This document shows, one piece after another, positions 25,536-33,768 of a stretch of 64,000 nucleotides of DNA. The notes below the pieces were generated by a model. It worked only from the letters and a program-made list of their open reading frames with translations, had not been told where the DNA came from and made no database searches. Origin of the DNA: Draconibacterium mangrovi (GTDB lineage: Bacteria > Bacteroidota > Bacteroidia > Bacteroidales > Prolixibacteraceae); NCBI RefSeq assembly GCF_010586825.1, contig NZ_JAAAGB010000003.1, forward strand, positions 310,001-374,000, read 5' to 3'. Within the stretch, counting starts at the first letter, position 1, and each line of letters starts with the position of its first letter. The position numbers were made by a program, and so were the translations under genes.

Positions 25536-25575
25536 GCTGGCGCGGATTTGCAATCCGTGCTTTAGCCAATAAGGC
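25536..25575 (+). repeat. RAYT-associated REP element 1
   Basis: Imperfect hairpin GGCGCGGATT-TGC-AATCCGTGCT followed by TTTAGCCAATAAGGC, a second small stem-loop region. It matches the elements beside the RAYT gene at 30863 and beside the truncated RAYT at 28933. Confidence 0.7.
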
Positions 25576-25786
25576 AAAAAGAGTTTTCAGTTTTTTTAAC
25601 AGTAAGACATCCCGTAAAATACCACTAACTGTTAATCCTGTAATCAGTTAGAATCAGCAACAAAACACCGGACATAAATTCACAAAGTAAAACTTGATTA
25701 AAATCAACAGCAGCCCAAATATTTTTTTCTATTTTCGTTGGCTATGAAGTTGATTGAAACAAACAGACAGACTTGATAATTGAACT

Positions 25787-27172
25787 ATGAAATCCCGCGA
25801 AACCGAGCTTCTTTATACTTACCTGGCCTTTGATTTGTTTTTGCTGAACCTGTCTTTGGTGTTCGTAGCCTGGATCGATTTAGATATCTCGCTGCGTAAT
25901 ATCCGGCTGATGAGCACCTATATATTACATGGTAACCTGGCCTGGGTAATCAGCTACCTGGCATTTACCAAAAGAAACCTGTTTTTACGCGATAGCTTTG
26001 CAAACCGGATATGGCGAATAAGCAAACGTCAAGTGGTTTTTATAATAGTGGCTGCAAGTTTCAACCTCCTGTTTGTTCCATTACATCTTTCCCAGTTATT
26101 CTTTTGGAAATATGCCCTTTTGTTTTATTTCCTAAAAATTGTAGCCTACTGGCTGATATACCGCTATTTAAAATTTAAACGCGGAAAACGTTTAAATACC
26201 TTACATGCCGCTATAATAGGCCATAACGATACCGGCTTGTTGCTGCAACAAATTATTACCAGCAATCCCGGTTTAGGGTACAGCTTTTCAGGTTTTATAA
26301 GCTCAAAAGAAAATATTGAAGAAGAATACCTGGGGCATCCCGACGATCTGGAAGAACTGATCGACAAACACGATATCAATATTATATACTATACCATCTC
26401 GTTTTTTAACGGAGGAAACGCTGAAAAAAAGGGTAAGGAAGTGCTAAAAATATGCAACCGCAAAGGAGTGCGTTTAAATTTTATCCCTACCAACCAACTT
26501 TGGTTCCGGAATCGTTTTAACACCGAATCGATAGGAAATATGGTGGTTATAAACCCTCAGGAAATTCCGCTCGACAGCGTAGGTTTAAGGGTACAGAAAA
26601 GAATTTTCGACCTGGTGTTTTCATTAACGCTTTGTATCTTTCTTTTCTCCTGGTTATTTCCCATAATTGCCCTCCTTATTAAACTCGATTCCAAAGGGCC
26701 TGTTTTTTTTGTTCAGGAGCGCACAGGAATCAATAATAAAACCTTTAGGTGTTTAAAATTCAGAAGCATGAAGGTAAACAACGAGGCCAACGACAAACAG
26801 GCAACAGCCAACGACGACCGAATCACTAAATTAGGCCGCTTAATGCGCCGTACCAATATCGACGAATTGCCACAGTTTTTGAATGTATTATCAGGGCAGA
26901 TGTCGGTTGTAGGGCCACGCCCGCATATGTTAAAACATACCGAAGAATATTCGTCACTTATCGATAACTACCTGGTTAGGCACTATGTAAAACCGGGAAT
27001 AACAGGTTGGGCCCAGGTAAAAGGCTTACGAGGAGAGACAAAAAAGTTATCTGCCATGGAAAACCGGGTAAAAGCCGATATGGAATACATTGAAAACTGG
27101 AGATTCGCCTGGGATCTGAAAATTATATGGCAAACGGTGTTTGGCCGACATGCCTATAAAAATGCGGCATAA
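25787..27172 (+). CDS. Polyprenyl-phosphate sugar phosphotransferase (WbaP/WcaJ-like initiating transferase)
   Basis: 461-residue membrane enzyme that starts repeat-unit assembly by moving a sugar-1-phosphate onto undecaprenyl phosphate. Four hydrophobic segments lie in 1-125, then a CoA-binding-like Rossmann region (IIGHNDTG...). The C-terminal catalytic domain starts at about 270 with KRIFDLVFSLTL and a re-entrant helix, then FVQERTGINNKTFRCLKFRSM and DELPQFLNVLSGQMSVVGPRPH, i.e. the Asp-Glu pair and PRP motif of the family. It is the first gene of the second locus and is followed 20 bp later by another sugar transferase. The first locus in this window has no gene of this type. Confidence 0.92.
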   Translation: MKSRETELLYTYLAFDLFLLNLSLVFVAWIDLDISLRNIRLMSTYILHGNLAWVISYLAFTKRNLFLRDSFANRIWRISKRQVVFIIVAASFNLLFVPLHLSQLFFWKYALLFYFLKIVAYWLIYRYLKFKRGKRLNTLHAAIIGHNDTGLLLQQIITSNPGLGYSFSGFISSKENIEEEYLGHPDDLEELIDKHDINIIYYTISFFNGGNAEKKGKEVLKICNRKGVRLNFIPTNQLWFRNRFNTESIGNMVVINPQEIPLDSVGLRVQKRIFDLVFSLTLCIFLFSWLFPIIALLIKLDSKGPVFFVQERTGINNKTFRCLKFRSMKVNNEANDKQATANDDRITKLGRLMRRTNIDELPQFLNVLSGQMSVVGPRPHMLKHTEEYSSLIDNYLVRHYVKPGITGWAQVKGLRGETKKLSAMENRVKADMEYIENWRFAWDLKIIWQTVFGRHAYKNAA

Positions 27173-27192
27173 CAAAAAGCAATAGACAAAAC

Positions 27193-27915
27193 ATGAATAC
27201 GATAACCGAACCAAAAGGAGCTTTTCCCTATCAACCGCCAACTGAAGAGATAAAAAAACGATACAGGGAAATATTTGAGCTAAAGGAGCCCTTAAAAGTT
27301 CCTTTCCCAAAATTATGTTTTGATAAATTGTTGGCTTCTTTTTTCGTCTTACTGTCTTTGCCCGTATTCTTGCTTTTAGTAGTGACCAACTGGATAGAAG
27401 GTTTAGTGGTTAAAGAAAACAAAGGGCCGCTGTTTTTTTACTACTATGGGGTGAGCCGTGGAAAAAAGTTTAAGAAGTGGAAAATCCGGCTGATAAAAGA
27501 AAAATATATCGATAAAGAACTGCAGGCCAAAGGCGACTGGCATGCCTATCAGAATGAATGGATGCCGGAAGCCCGCACATTTTTAGGTCGGTTTGTAAAA
27601 AAATTTTATATTGATGAGCTGCCACAGTTCTTTCTTATTCTAAAAGGCGATATGTCGTTTGTGGGGCCCCGCCCCCTGGCAGTTCACCATTACGAAAGAG
27701 ATCTGGCACAAGGGAATGTAACCCGAAAATTAGTCAGGGGTGGTTTGTTGGGTTATGGACACATTCGTAAAGGAACACCGGAATTTGGAAATCCTGTTTA
27801 CGAATACGAATATATACACCGTTATCTGCACTATTCAGCTTTAAAACTTTTGTTTACCGATCTGGGGGTAATTGCAAAAGGAATGCTGGTGGTGTTAAAA
27901 GGTGGAGGCCATTAA
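27193..27915 (+). CDS. Second sugar transferase, small PglC-like type
   Basis: 240-residue protein consisting of the bacterial sugar transferase domain with one hydrophobic segment at about 48-68. The key motifs KGPLFFYYYGVSRGKKFKKW, DELPQFFLILKGDMSFVGPRP are present, so both catalytic acid residues are kept. It lacks the N-terminal four-helix and CoA-binding parts of the neighbour upstream. Two initiators in tandem imply either two donor sugars or an inactive or redundant partner. The N-terminal 45 residues are unusually long and polar for a PglC-type protein. Confidence 0.85.
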   Translation: MNTITEPKGAFPYQPPTEEIKKRYREIFELKEPLKVPFPKLCFDKLLASFFVLLSLPVFLLLVVTNWIEGLVVKENKGPLFFYYYGVSRGKKFKKWKIRLIKEKYIDKELQAKGDWHAYQNEWMPEARTFLGRFVKKFYIDELPQFFLILKGDMSFVGPRPLAVHHYERDLAQGNVTRKLVRGGLLGYGHIRKGTPEFGNPVYEYEYIHRYLHYSALKLLFTDLGVIAKGMLVVLKGGGH

Positions 27916-27953
27916 AGAGAGGAACGCATTGTGAACGCGAAACAAAACTGAAG

Positions 27954-28826
27954 ATGATGATTACAGCCAGTATTGTACTATATAAAACATCAATGGCAGA
28001 ATTAGAAAAAGTATGTTATTCCTTATTGCAGGAAGACATCTTTTCCAAAATTATTATTGTGGATAATTCGCCTGATGACCGATTAAAAAATGTTATTCGA
28101 AACAATAAAATTGAATACATTTTTGTGGGGAAGAACCTGGGGTATGGAGCAGCACACAATATAGCCATCCGGAAGATTTTGGATAGGTCAGAATATCATC
28201 TGGCCCTAAATACCGACATTTTTTTCGCTCCGGGAGTTATTCCAAAAATAATCTCATACTTTAAAAAACATCCGAAGACCGGCTTGCTTCTGCCGAAGGT
28301 ATTAAACCTTAGAGGAGAAGTACAATACCTTGCCAAACTTTTACCAACACCGTCGAACCTGATTATCCGGCTTTTTTTACCCGAGAACATATTAAAGGAG
28401 AAACGAAAAAGATACCAGTTGGCTTTTAACGGGTACAATACAACCATTGAAGCCCCTTGCCTTTCGGGATGTTTTATGTTTTTCAGAACGGAAGCCTTAA
28501 AAAAGGTAGGGCTGTTCGATGAACGTTTTTTCCTATATGCCGAAGACTTTGATCTCTCCCGGAGAATTCATGAACATTATGAGACCATTTACTACCCAAA
28601 AGTTGAGATCACCCATTATCATCACCGCCACTCCTACAAGAGTGCCCGAATGATGATGATTCATATGGTGAATACCATTCGCTATTTTAATAAATGGGGA
28701 TGGTTTTATGATCCTCACAGATGGAAAACCAACAAACGAATACTACAGGAGCTGGATTATAAACTCAAACTAAAATCAAAATTAGAAGCCTTAAAACCTT
28801 CCAAAAAGAAAAAAAAGGTTTCCTGA
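27954..28826 (+). CDS. GT2-family glycosyltransferase (rhamnosyltransferase-like)
   Basis: 290-residue cytosolic GT2 enzyme. IVLYKTSM and IIVDNSPDD form the nucleotide-binding region, NLGYGAAHNIAI the following loop, and NTDIFF the DXD position (D at N-T-D). EAPCLSGCFMFFRTEAL and FLYAEDFDLSRRIHEHYE are the acceptor and catalytic ED motifs typical of WbbL/RfbF-like rhamnosyltransferases. The tail is lysine-rich. ATG codons at 27954 and 27957 both serve. It follows the sugar transferases on the same strand. Its gene ends just before the truncated RAYT cluster. Confidence 0.85.
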   Translation: MMITASIVLYKTSMAELEKVCYSLLQEDIFSKIIIVDNSPDDRLKNVIRNNKIEYIFVGKNLGYGAAHNIAIRKILDRSEYHLALNTDIFFAPGVIPKIISYFKKHPKTGLLLPKVLNLRGEVQYLAKLLPTPSNLIIRLFLPENILKEKRKRYQLAFNGYNTTIEAPCLSGCFMFFRTEALKKVGLFDERFFLYAEDFDLSRRIHEHYETIYYPKVEITHYHHRHSYKSARMMMIHMVNTIRYFNKWGWFYDPHRWKTNKRILQELDYKLKLKSKLEALKPSKKKKKVS

Positions 28827-28878
28827 TCTGATTAGAAGAGTCACCGCTACCGCTCGAATCCTTTCGTTACTGCCCTTC

Positions 28879-28922
28879 GCTGGCGCGGATTTGTAATCCG
28901 TGCCTTAGCCAATAAGGCTAAA
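28879..28922 (+). repeat. RAYT-associated REP element 2
   Basis: GGCGCGGATT-TGT-AATCCGTGCC hairpin followed by TTAGCC-AATAA-GGCTAA, a second perfect hairpin. It stands just upstream of the truncated RAYT copy, as element 4 stands upstream of the intact gene. Confidence 0.8.
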
Positions 28923-28932
28923 AAACAAAACA

Positions 28933-29129
28933 ATGAGTAGGAAGTACAAGTTTCACAATCCCGATGGGATTTATTTTGTATCTTTTGCTGTAGAAGGCTG
29001 GGTAGATGTTTTTACACGCAATGAATACAAAAATATTCTTGTAGAGAACCTGAAATATTGCCAGAAATATAAAGGTCTTGAAATATTTGCCTGGGTATAA
29101 TGACCAATCATTTACATCTAGTAATAAGA
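28933..29129 (+). pseudogene. Truncated RAYT (REP-associated tyrosine transposase) copy
   Basis: Nearly identical to the first ~197 bases of the intact transposase at 30863, including the upstream spacer and ATG. A single-base deletion (CCTGGGTATAATG instead of CCTGGTGTATAATG) creates a stop after 55 codons just ahead of the catalytic HLH motif. The homology ends at AGTAATAAGA and is followed at once by another REP element. The high similarity suggests a recent copying event. Confidence 0.85.
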
Positions 29130-29135
29130 GTCTTC

Positions 29136-29177
29136 GCTGGCGCGGATTTGTAATCCGTGCCTTAGCCAATAAGGCTT
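29136..29177 (+). repeat. RAYT-associated REP element 3
   Basis: Same hairpin pair as element 2, here directly after the truncated transposase and in the same orientation, with the same TTCGCTGG lead-in. REP 2, the truncated gene and REP 3 thus form one unit. Confidence 0.8.
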
Positions 29178-29292
29178 AGAAACCATGCTGCCACGTGAAT
29201 CCCTTCCCGTGGTTTTTGCCACATGACCGGCAAATGTATTTAAAATAGCAAAACAAATACAGTAAGCACTTTTTACCGACCATTACCAAGTT

Positions 29293-30777
29293 TTGAAAAA
29301 AACAGCATCCATAAAAAGGAATTTATTTCACAATAGTTTGCTCCTGTTGAGCAACTTATTGTTTCCCTTTATCAGCTTTTCCTATGCTTCGCGGGTATTG
29401 GGTCCGGAGGCTTTTGGTAAGATTCAGTTTATCCTGGTATTTGCCCAGTATTTTGTTTTACTGGCAGCCATTGGAATACCCATTTACGGCGTACGTGAAA
29501 TTGCAAAAATCCGCCACGATGAAACACAAATAGGCAAAACGGTTTCCGAGCTGCTGTTTCTAAACGTTCTTAGTTCCCTTCTTTTGCTTTTGGTATACCT
29601 GGGAATTCTGTTTTTAGTTCCCTGGTTTCACGATGATCTGCAACTCTACCTGCTGGGTGGATTAATTGTTATCAGTGCCTTCTCTAACCTCGACTGGTAT
29701 TACAATGGCATGGAGCAATTTCGCTTTTTATCCATGCGCTCCATTAGCATAAAAGCACTTTCTTTAGTAGCGTTGTTTGTATTTGTAAAAACAAAGGAAG
29801 ATTTGCTGGTCTATTTTGCCGTGGTAATATTTTCAATTTTAGCCAATCACTTATGGAATTTATGGGGAATCAAAAATATCATCTCCTTTCATTTCAAAAC
29901 ACTGGAACTCAAACGTCATATTCCGGCATTGTTAACCTTGCTGGGCACTTCAGTATCCATTAGCATCTATTCGGTCATCGACACCTTGCTGCTGGGTTTT
30001 CTGGCCGACGACACGGCAGTGGGACTTTATACAGCAGCCGTAAAGATCAATAAAATTACCATTCCGGTGCTTATAGCCCTGGGTACGGTATTAATACCGC
30101 GTATTACTCAAAGCCTTGAAAGCGGCGACAAAATTCAGGTAAATAAATTGATTAACCAATCCTTTGCTTTTACCTGCTTACTGGGTGTACCTGTTAGTTT
30201 TGGGCTTTTTCTTTTTGCCAATGAGTTTATTATTTCTATTTCAGGGTTGGAATTTGCCAATGCAGTACTTACCATGAAAATTAGTGCACCTTTGGCATTG
30301 ATAATAGGGATTGCCCATATTTTTGGTTTTCAACTGTTAATACCGGCCGGTTACGAACGAAAATACCTCTGGGCAACGCTTGCAGGTATGGTTGTGAGTA
30401 TTGTACTTAACCTTTTGCTCATTGGCAGCTTTAAGGATAAAGGAGCAGCTGTGGCTACCGTCTCAAGCGAAATTATAGTAACCGGAATCGCCGGCTATTT
30501 TGCGTATAAATTCATAAAATTTAAACTGGTTTGGGGAATGCTGTCGAAAGCTTTTCTGTCATGTTTACTTTTTATTCCCATTGCCTATGGGGTGCGTACG
30601 GTTTCTGAGAATGAGATTATCTGCCTTCTAATTGCTGTTCCGCTGTCAGCACTGGTGTATTTTAGTATTCAGGGCTGGATATTTAAAAATCCTTTAATCG
30701 ATGAAGCTTTTGTCTTTGCAAAAACAAAAGGCTGGATACCGGCTGTTTTAAGCAAGAGAAAAGGTAGGGTACAGTAG
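29293..30777 (+). CDS. Oligosaccharide flippase (Wzx family)
   Basis: 494-residue protein with about fourteen predicted membrane segments. The start (NSLLLLSNLLFPFISFSYASRVLGPEAFG) is the typical opening of polysaccharide biosynthesis/Wzx flippases, and the amphipathic G-I-x-x-Y-G-V-R-E motif follows. The reading frame starts with TTG; no in-frame ATG is available close upstream. It flips the lipid-linked repeat unit of the second locus. The first locus has its own, more divergent flippase at 5435. It is preceded by the RAYT-derived insertion and is followed 85 bp later by the intact RAYT gene. Confidence 0.88.
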   Translation: MKKTASIKRNLFHNSLLLLSNLLFPFISFSYASRVLGPEAFGKIQFILVFAQYFVLLAAIGIPIYGVREIAKIRHDETQIGKTVSELLFLNVLSSLLLLLVYLGILFLVPWFHDDLQLYLLGGLIVISAFSNLDWYYNGMEQFRFLSMRSISIKALSLVALFVFVKTKEDLLVYFAVVIFSILANHLWNLWGIKNIISFHFKTLELKRHIPALLTLLGTSVSISIYSVIDTLLLGFLADDTAVGLYTAAVKINKITIPVLIALGTVLIPRITQSLESGDKIQVNKLINQSFAFTCLLGVPVSFGLFLFANEFIISISGLEFANAVLTMKISAPLALIIGIAHIFGFQLLIPAGYERKYLWATLAGMVVSIVLNLLLIGSFKDKGAAVATVSSEIIVTGIAGYFAYKFIKFKLVWGMLSKAFLSCLLFIPIAYGVRTVSENEIICLLIAVPLSALVYFSIQGWIFKNPLIDEAFVFAKTKGWIPAVLSKRKGRVQ

Positions 30778-30808
30778 TGTAAGGACAGACAATTTCTTAT
30801 AAAACATT

Positions 30809-30852
30809 GCTGGCGCGGATTTGCTATTCGTGCCTTAGCCAATAAGGCTAAA
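30809..30852 (+). repeat. RAYT-associated REP element 4
   Basis: Upstream element of the intact transposase. Its first hairpin has changes in the right arm (GGATT-TGC-TATTCGTGCC) and the second hairpin TTAGCC-AATAA-GGCTAA is perfect. Confidence 0.75.
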
Positions 30853-30862
30853 GAACAAAACA

Positions 30863-31393
30863 ATGAGTAGGAAATACAAGTTTCACAATCCCGATGGGAT
30901 TTATTTTGTCTCTTTTGCTGTAGAAGGATGGGTAGATGTTTTTACACGCAATGAATACAAAAATATTCTTGTGGAGAACCTGAAATATTGCCAGAAATAT
31001 AAAGGTCTTGAAATATTTGCCTGGTGTATAATGACCAATCATTTACATCTAGTAATAAGAACAAAAGAAGTTGCTAGCTTATCCGATATTTTACGGGATT
31101 ATAAGAAATATACCAGCAAAGCCATTAAGAGTGCTATTGTTGAGAATTTACAGGAAAGTAGAAAAGAGTGGTTACTTGAACAATTTGAAACATCCGAAGG
31201 CTTCCGTTTCTGGAGATCTGATAACAAACCAATTGAGCTATGGAGCAACACTGTAATAGATCAGAAAATAGCATATATACATCAAAATCCGGTTGAAGCA
31301 GGATTAGTCTTTAATGCTGAGGATTATGTATATAGTAGCGCTAGTGATTACGCAGGCGAAGATGGTTTGTTAGATATCATTGTTGTAAAATAG
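30863..31393 (+). CDS. REP-associated tyrosine transposase (RAYT, Y1/HUH family)
   Basis: 176-residue single-strand DNA transposase of the TnpA-REP family. The HUH metal-binding motif is seen as H60-L-H62 (MTNHLHLVIRT). The catalytic tyrosine candidate is Y83 in DYKKYTSKAI. WRSDNKPIELWSNTVIDQKIAYIHQNPVEAGLV is the C-terminal region characteristic of Bacteroidota RAYTs, and it is complete. The gene is bounded by REP elements in opposite orientation (30809 and 31410), as is usual for a domesticated RAYT acting on its REPs. It occupies the gap between flippase and Wzi genes on the same strand. Its nearly identical truncated relative at 28933 supports recent activity. Confidence 0.92.
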   Translation: MSRKYKFHNPDGIYFVSFAVEGWVDVFTRNEYKNILVENLKYCQKYKGLEIFAWCIMTNHLHLVIRTKEVASLSDILRDYKKYTSKAIKSAIVENLQESRKEWLLEQFETSEGFRFWRSDNKPIELWSNTVIDQKIAYIHQNPVEAGLVFNAEDYVYSSASDYAGEDGLLDIIVVK

Positions 31394-31409
31394 AATTACA
31401 TTTAGCAAT

Positions 31410-31435
31410 GGCACGGATTACAAATCCGCGCCAGC
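31410..31435 (-). repeat. RAYT-associated REP element 5 (inverted)
   Basis: GGCACGGATT-ACA-AATCCGCGCC read on the plus strand is the reverse orientation of the upstream REPs. It closes the RAYT cassette 17 bp after the stop. Confidence 0.8.
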
Positions 31436-31499
31436 GGGGTGAGTCAATAAATTTTGAACCACATTTTGCTACAAATTGGTATTGGACTTTCAGAAAAAA

Positions 31500-31532
31500 A
31501 GTCCCGGAAGGGACGAAAGGTTGGTAAAAACA
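31500..31532. repeat. Short REP-like element with GTCCC hairpin
   Basis: GTCCC-GGAA-GGGAC hairpin followed by GAAAGGTTGGTAAAAACA. A degenerate relative is at 20033-20064 (AGTCCCGGCAGGAAAG, TTGGTAAAAACA) and GTACCGTAGGGACGAC near 20085. Probably an intergenic repeat of this genome. Confidence 0.55.
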
Positions 31533-31625
31533 TAGGGGCACAACCCCGGCATGTTAAAGCATCGTCTGTAAGGGCGATGATTTTAGAATAGAAACAACTC
31601 CCATCAAAAACAAGAAAAACAGAAT

Positions 31626-33407
31626 ATGACCTGGAAATATTATCTAATAGTAGCTTTATTGCTTGTTGTTACCGAACAAGTTGGTGCGCAAGCGCTCTCA
31701 AGCAACTTTGATCAGCTGGAAGATTATTACCGAAGAGAACAACTTTTGGGTAATATCGAGCCGGATTATTCTTTTGTCTCCTATCCCCTATTTCCTACCG
31801 AAGCTTTTGGAGTAGATGATCCACACCGGCCAATTGAAAACACAGGAAGTTTTTTTGACCGGGATGTTAATGAGCTTTTGGGTAAACGTTTGCCTTCAGA
31901 TCTCTCGCTAAAGCTTCTTCCTTTGGTTTGGACCAATCAATACAATTCGCACCATCCTGAAGACTGGAACGATGGGATTATGATTCCTGCCAAAGGTTAT
32001 CAGACCTTCGTGAGCGGTGGCCTCTGGTTTAATGTTGCTTTTAGCGATGATCTTCCTTCTCTTTCCATTAAAATACAACCTGAATATGTCTATGCTTCGA
32101 ATCCGGATTATGATGGTTTTCCGTTAACCCGGGAAAACCCGGAGCTGGCTACTTTAAGATGGGCCCAATATTATTTTAATACCTTAAACTATATCGACCA
32201 GCCGGAGCGTTTTGGCGAAGATGCCTACAACCAATTCAACTGGGGACAAAGCAGTGTACGACTTAATTACAAATCCATTTCTCTGGGCCTTTCCAATGAA
32301 AACCTCTGGTGGGGCCCCGGCAGACGCAATAGCTTGTTAATGACCAATACGGCGCCCGGTTTTCGTCATTATACTTTAAATACCACACGTCCGATTCAGA
32401 CACCTGTGGGTTCCTTTGAAGGACAAATTATAATTGGGAATCTAAAGGCTTCGGGATACCCGCCTCCCAATACCGAGGCAAAAGACCATAACGGCATTGG
32501 CTTTTATTCGCCCAAACGGCAAGACGACCGATATTTTAACGGCATGATCCTGAATTACAGCCCCAAGTGGGTAGAAGGCCTTCACCTGGGCTTAATCCGT
32601 AGTTTCCAGATGTATAAGATCGATATGGACGACTCCTTCAATGCCTATTTGCCCGTTTTTAGTCCTTTCAGTCAAAAAGGGATAGAGAAACAAGCGGGAG
32701 ATACCGAAGAGGGCGAATTGAGTAACTACCAGAAAAGAGACGCCTACTACTCGTTTTTTATGCGTTATGTCTGGCCCAAAGCTCATGTTGAAATATATGC
32801 GGAATATGGCCTGGCCGATAATCATTGGGACGGAAGAGATTTTATTGTGGAGATGGAACATTCAAGGGCCTTTAATTACGGGTTCAGAAAACTAATTGAC
32901 CTCCCTTCGGAGGACCAGGTGATTCAGGTGGGTATGGAAATCACTCATTTGGCGAAAAATCCAACCTCAGTATCAAGAGGTCCTCAGGGAGTTTACCAAC
33001 AGGGCAGCAAAACCTGGTACACCGGCGTTGGCGTCCGGCAGGGTTATACCCACCAGGGGCAACTGCTAGGTGCAGGAATCGGACCGGGTAGTAACTTACT
33101 GAGTTTAAATGTGGGCTGGAACAAAGGTTTAAAAGGGATTGGACTTCAGCTGGAACGGTATGCCCACAACGAAGATTTTCACAATGAAATCATAAAGGAT
33201 ATACGAATGCACTGGGTCGACCTGGCAGCCGGATTAAACGGAAGTTGGGATTACAAGAACCTCTTGTTTTCGCTGAATTTAAAATTTGTAGGTGCCAAAA
33301 ACTATCAATGGGAGTATGACTTTAACTGGAACGAATACTGGGATAACAGTCGTGGCGAAGATGTGTTTAATTTCCATAGTAAGTTGGGAATTATGTATCG
33401 TTTCTAG
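31626..33407 (+). CDS. Capsule assembly Wzi-family outer-membrane protein, copy 1
   Basis: 593-residue beta-barrel precursor. Signal peptide at 1-21 (ALLLVVTEQVGAQA). The Wzi core is recognisable by NQYNSHHPEDWNDGIMIPAKG, GLSNENLWWGPGRRNSLLM and the TTRPIQTPVGSFEGQI region, in which aromatic girdles and G-rich turns alternate. The C-terminus ends in F (LGIMYRF), as outer-membrane proteins do. Wzi-family proteins hold or organise surface polysaccharide at the outer membrane. A tandem paralogue begins 362 bp downstream with the same motif order, and a more divergent third copy is at 45198. Confidence 0.88.
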   Translation: MTWKYYLIVALLLVVTEQVGAQALSSNFDQLEDYYRREQLLGNIEPDYSFVSYPLFPTEAFGVDDPHRPIENTGSFFDRDVNELLGKRLPSDLSLKLLPLVWTNQYNSHHPEDWNDGIMIPAKGYQTFVSGGLWFNVAFSDDLPSLSIKIQPEYVYASNPDYDGFPLTRENPELATLRWAQYYFNTLNYIDQPERFGEDAYNQFNWGQSSVRLNYKSISLGLSNENLWWGPGRRNSLLMTNTAPGFRHYTLNTTRPIQTPVGSFEGQIIIGNLKASGYPPPNTEAKDHNGIGFYSPKRQDDRYFNGMILNYSPKWVEGLHLGLIRSFQMYKIDMDDSFNAYLPVFSPFSQKGIEKQAGDTEEGELSNYQKRDAYYSFFMRYVWPKAHVEIYAEYGLADNHWDGRDFIVEMEHSRAFNYGFRKLIDLPSEDQVIQVGMEITHLAKNPTSVSRGPQGVYQQGSKTWYTGVGVRQGYTHQGQLLGAGIGPGSNLLSLNVGWNKGLKGIGLQLERYAHNEDFHNEIIKDIRMHWVDLAAGLNGSWDYKNLLFSLNLKFVGAKNYQWEYDFNWNEYWDNSRGEDVFNFHSKLGIMYRF

Positions 33408-33768
33408 TATCTGAGCAAAAGCCTTGCAAGCTACGAGCCACTAGTCACTAGCCACGAGTTACGAGTTTGGATCCTGTACAAAGGCAAAAAAGATCTAAAG
33501 GATTTCACCACAGAGTTACTCCGAGAAATCAAAGAGTTTCACAGTGAATAAGATACAAAGTTAAGAACTACAATTTATCAGTTTTACAATTCTTTAGTAC
33601 CAAGAATCCAGTATCCAGAATCAAGGCAAAAGGATAAAGTAAAAAGCGTTTCAAGCTCCGAGCCGCTAGCTACGAGTTACGAGTTTGTATCCAGCATCAA
33701 GCATCAAGTATCCAGCATCAAGTATCCAGAATCCAGTATCCAGTATCAAACATCAAGTATCTCATATC
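33408..33768. repeat. AGTATCCAGCATCA-type minisatellite between the two Wzi genes
   Basis: A gene-free space. ATCCAGTATC/ATCAAGCATC units of roughly 10-14 bases fill 33600-33640 and 33690-33765, and GAGCCACTAG, CTACGAGTTACGAG units recur near 33430 and 33665. The end of the array reads into the second Wzi gene frame and creates a spurious in-frame TTG extension. Confidence 0.65.

Larger units (their letters stand above)
25181..25786. other. Gene-free interval downstream of fcl with hairpins and a REP element
   Basis: No gene is supported. After the fcl stop, perfect hairpin CCCCTCGTT-TGC-AACGAGGGG (25190-25210) is followed by GTCGTT-TGT-AACGAC (25221-25235); no T-tract follows, so a REP-like role is likelier than a terminator. 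Later come dispersed-repeat copy 8 and a RAYT-type REP, listed separately. Near 25730 TATTTTCG weakly resembles a -7 box, without a -33 partner. Confidence 0.5.

Noticed and set aside
33685-33768. Upstream TTG extension of the second Wzi gene
   Set aside because: It encodes only minisatellite-derived residues and would bury the signal peptide.
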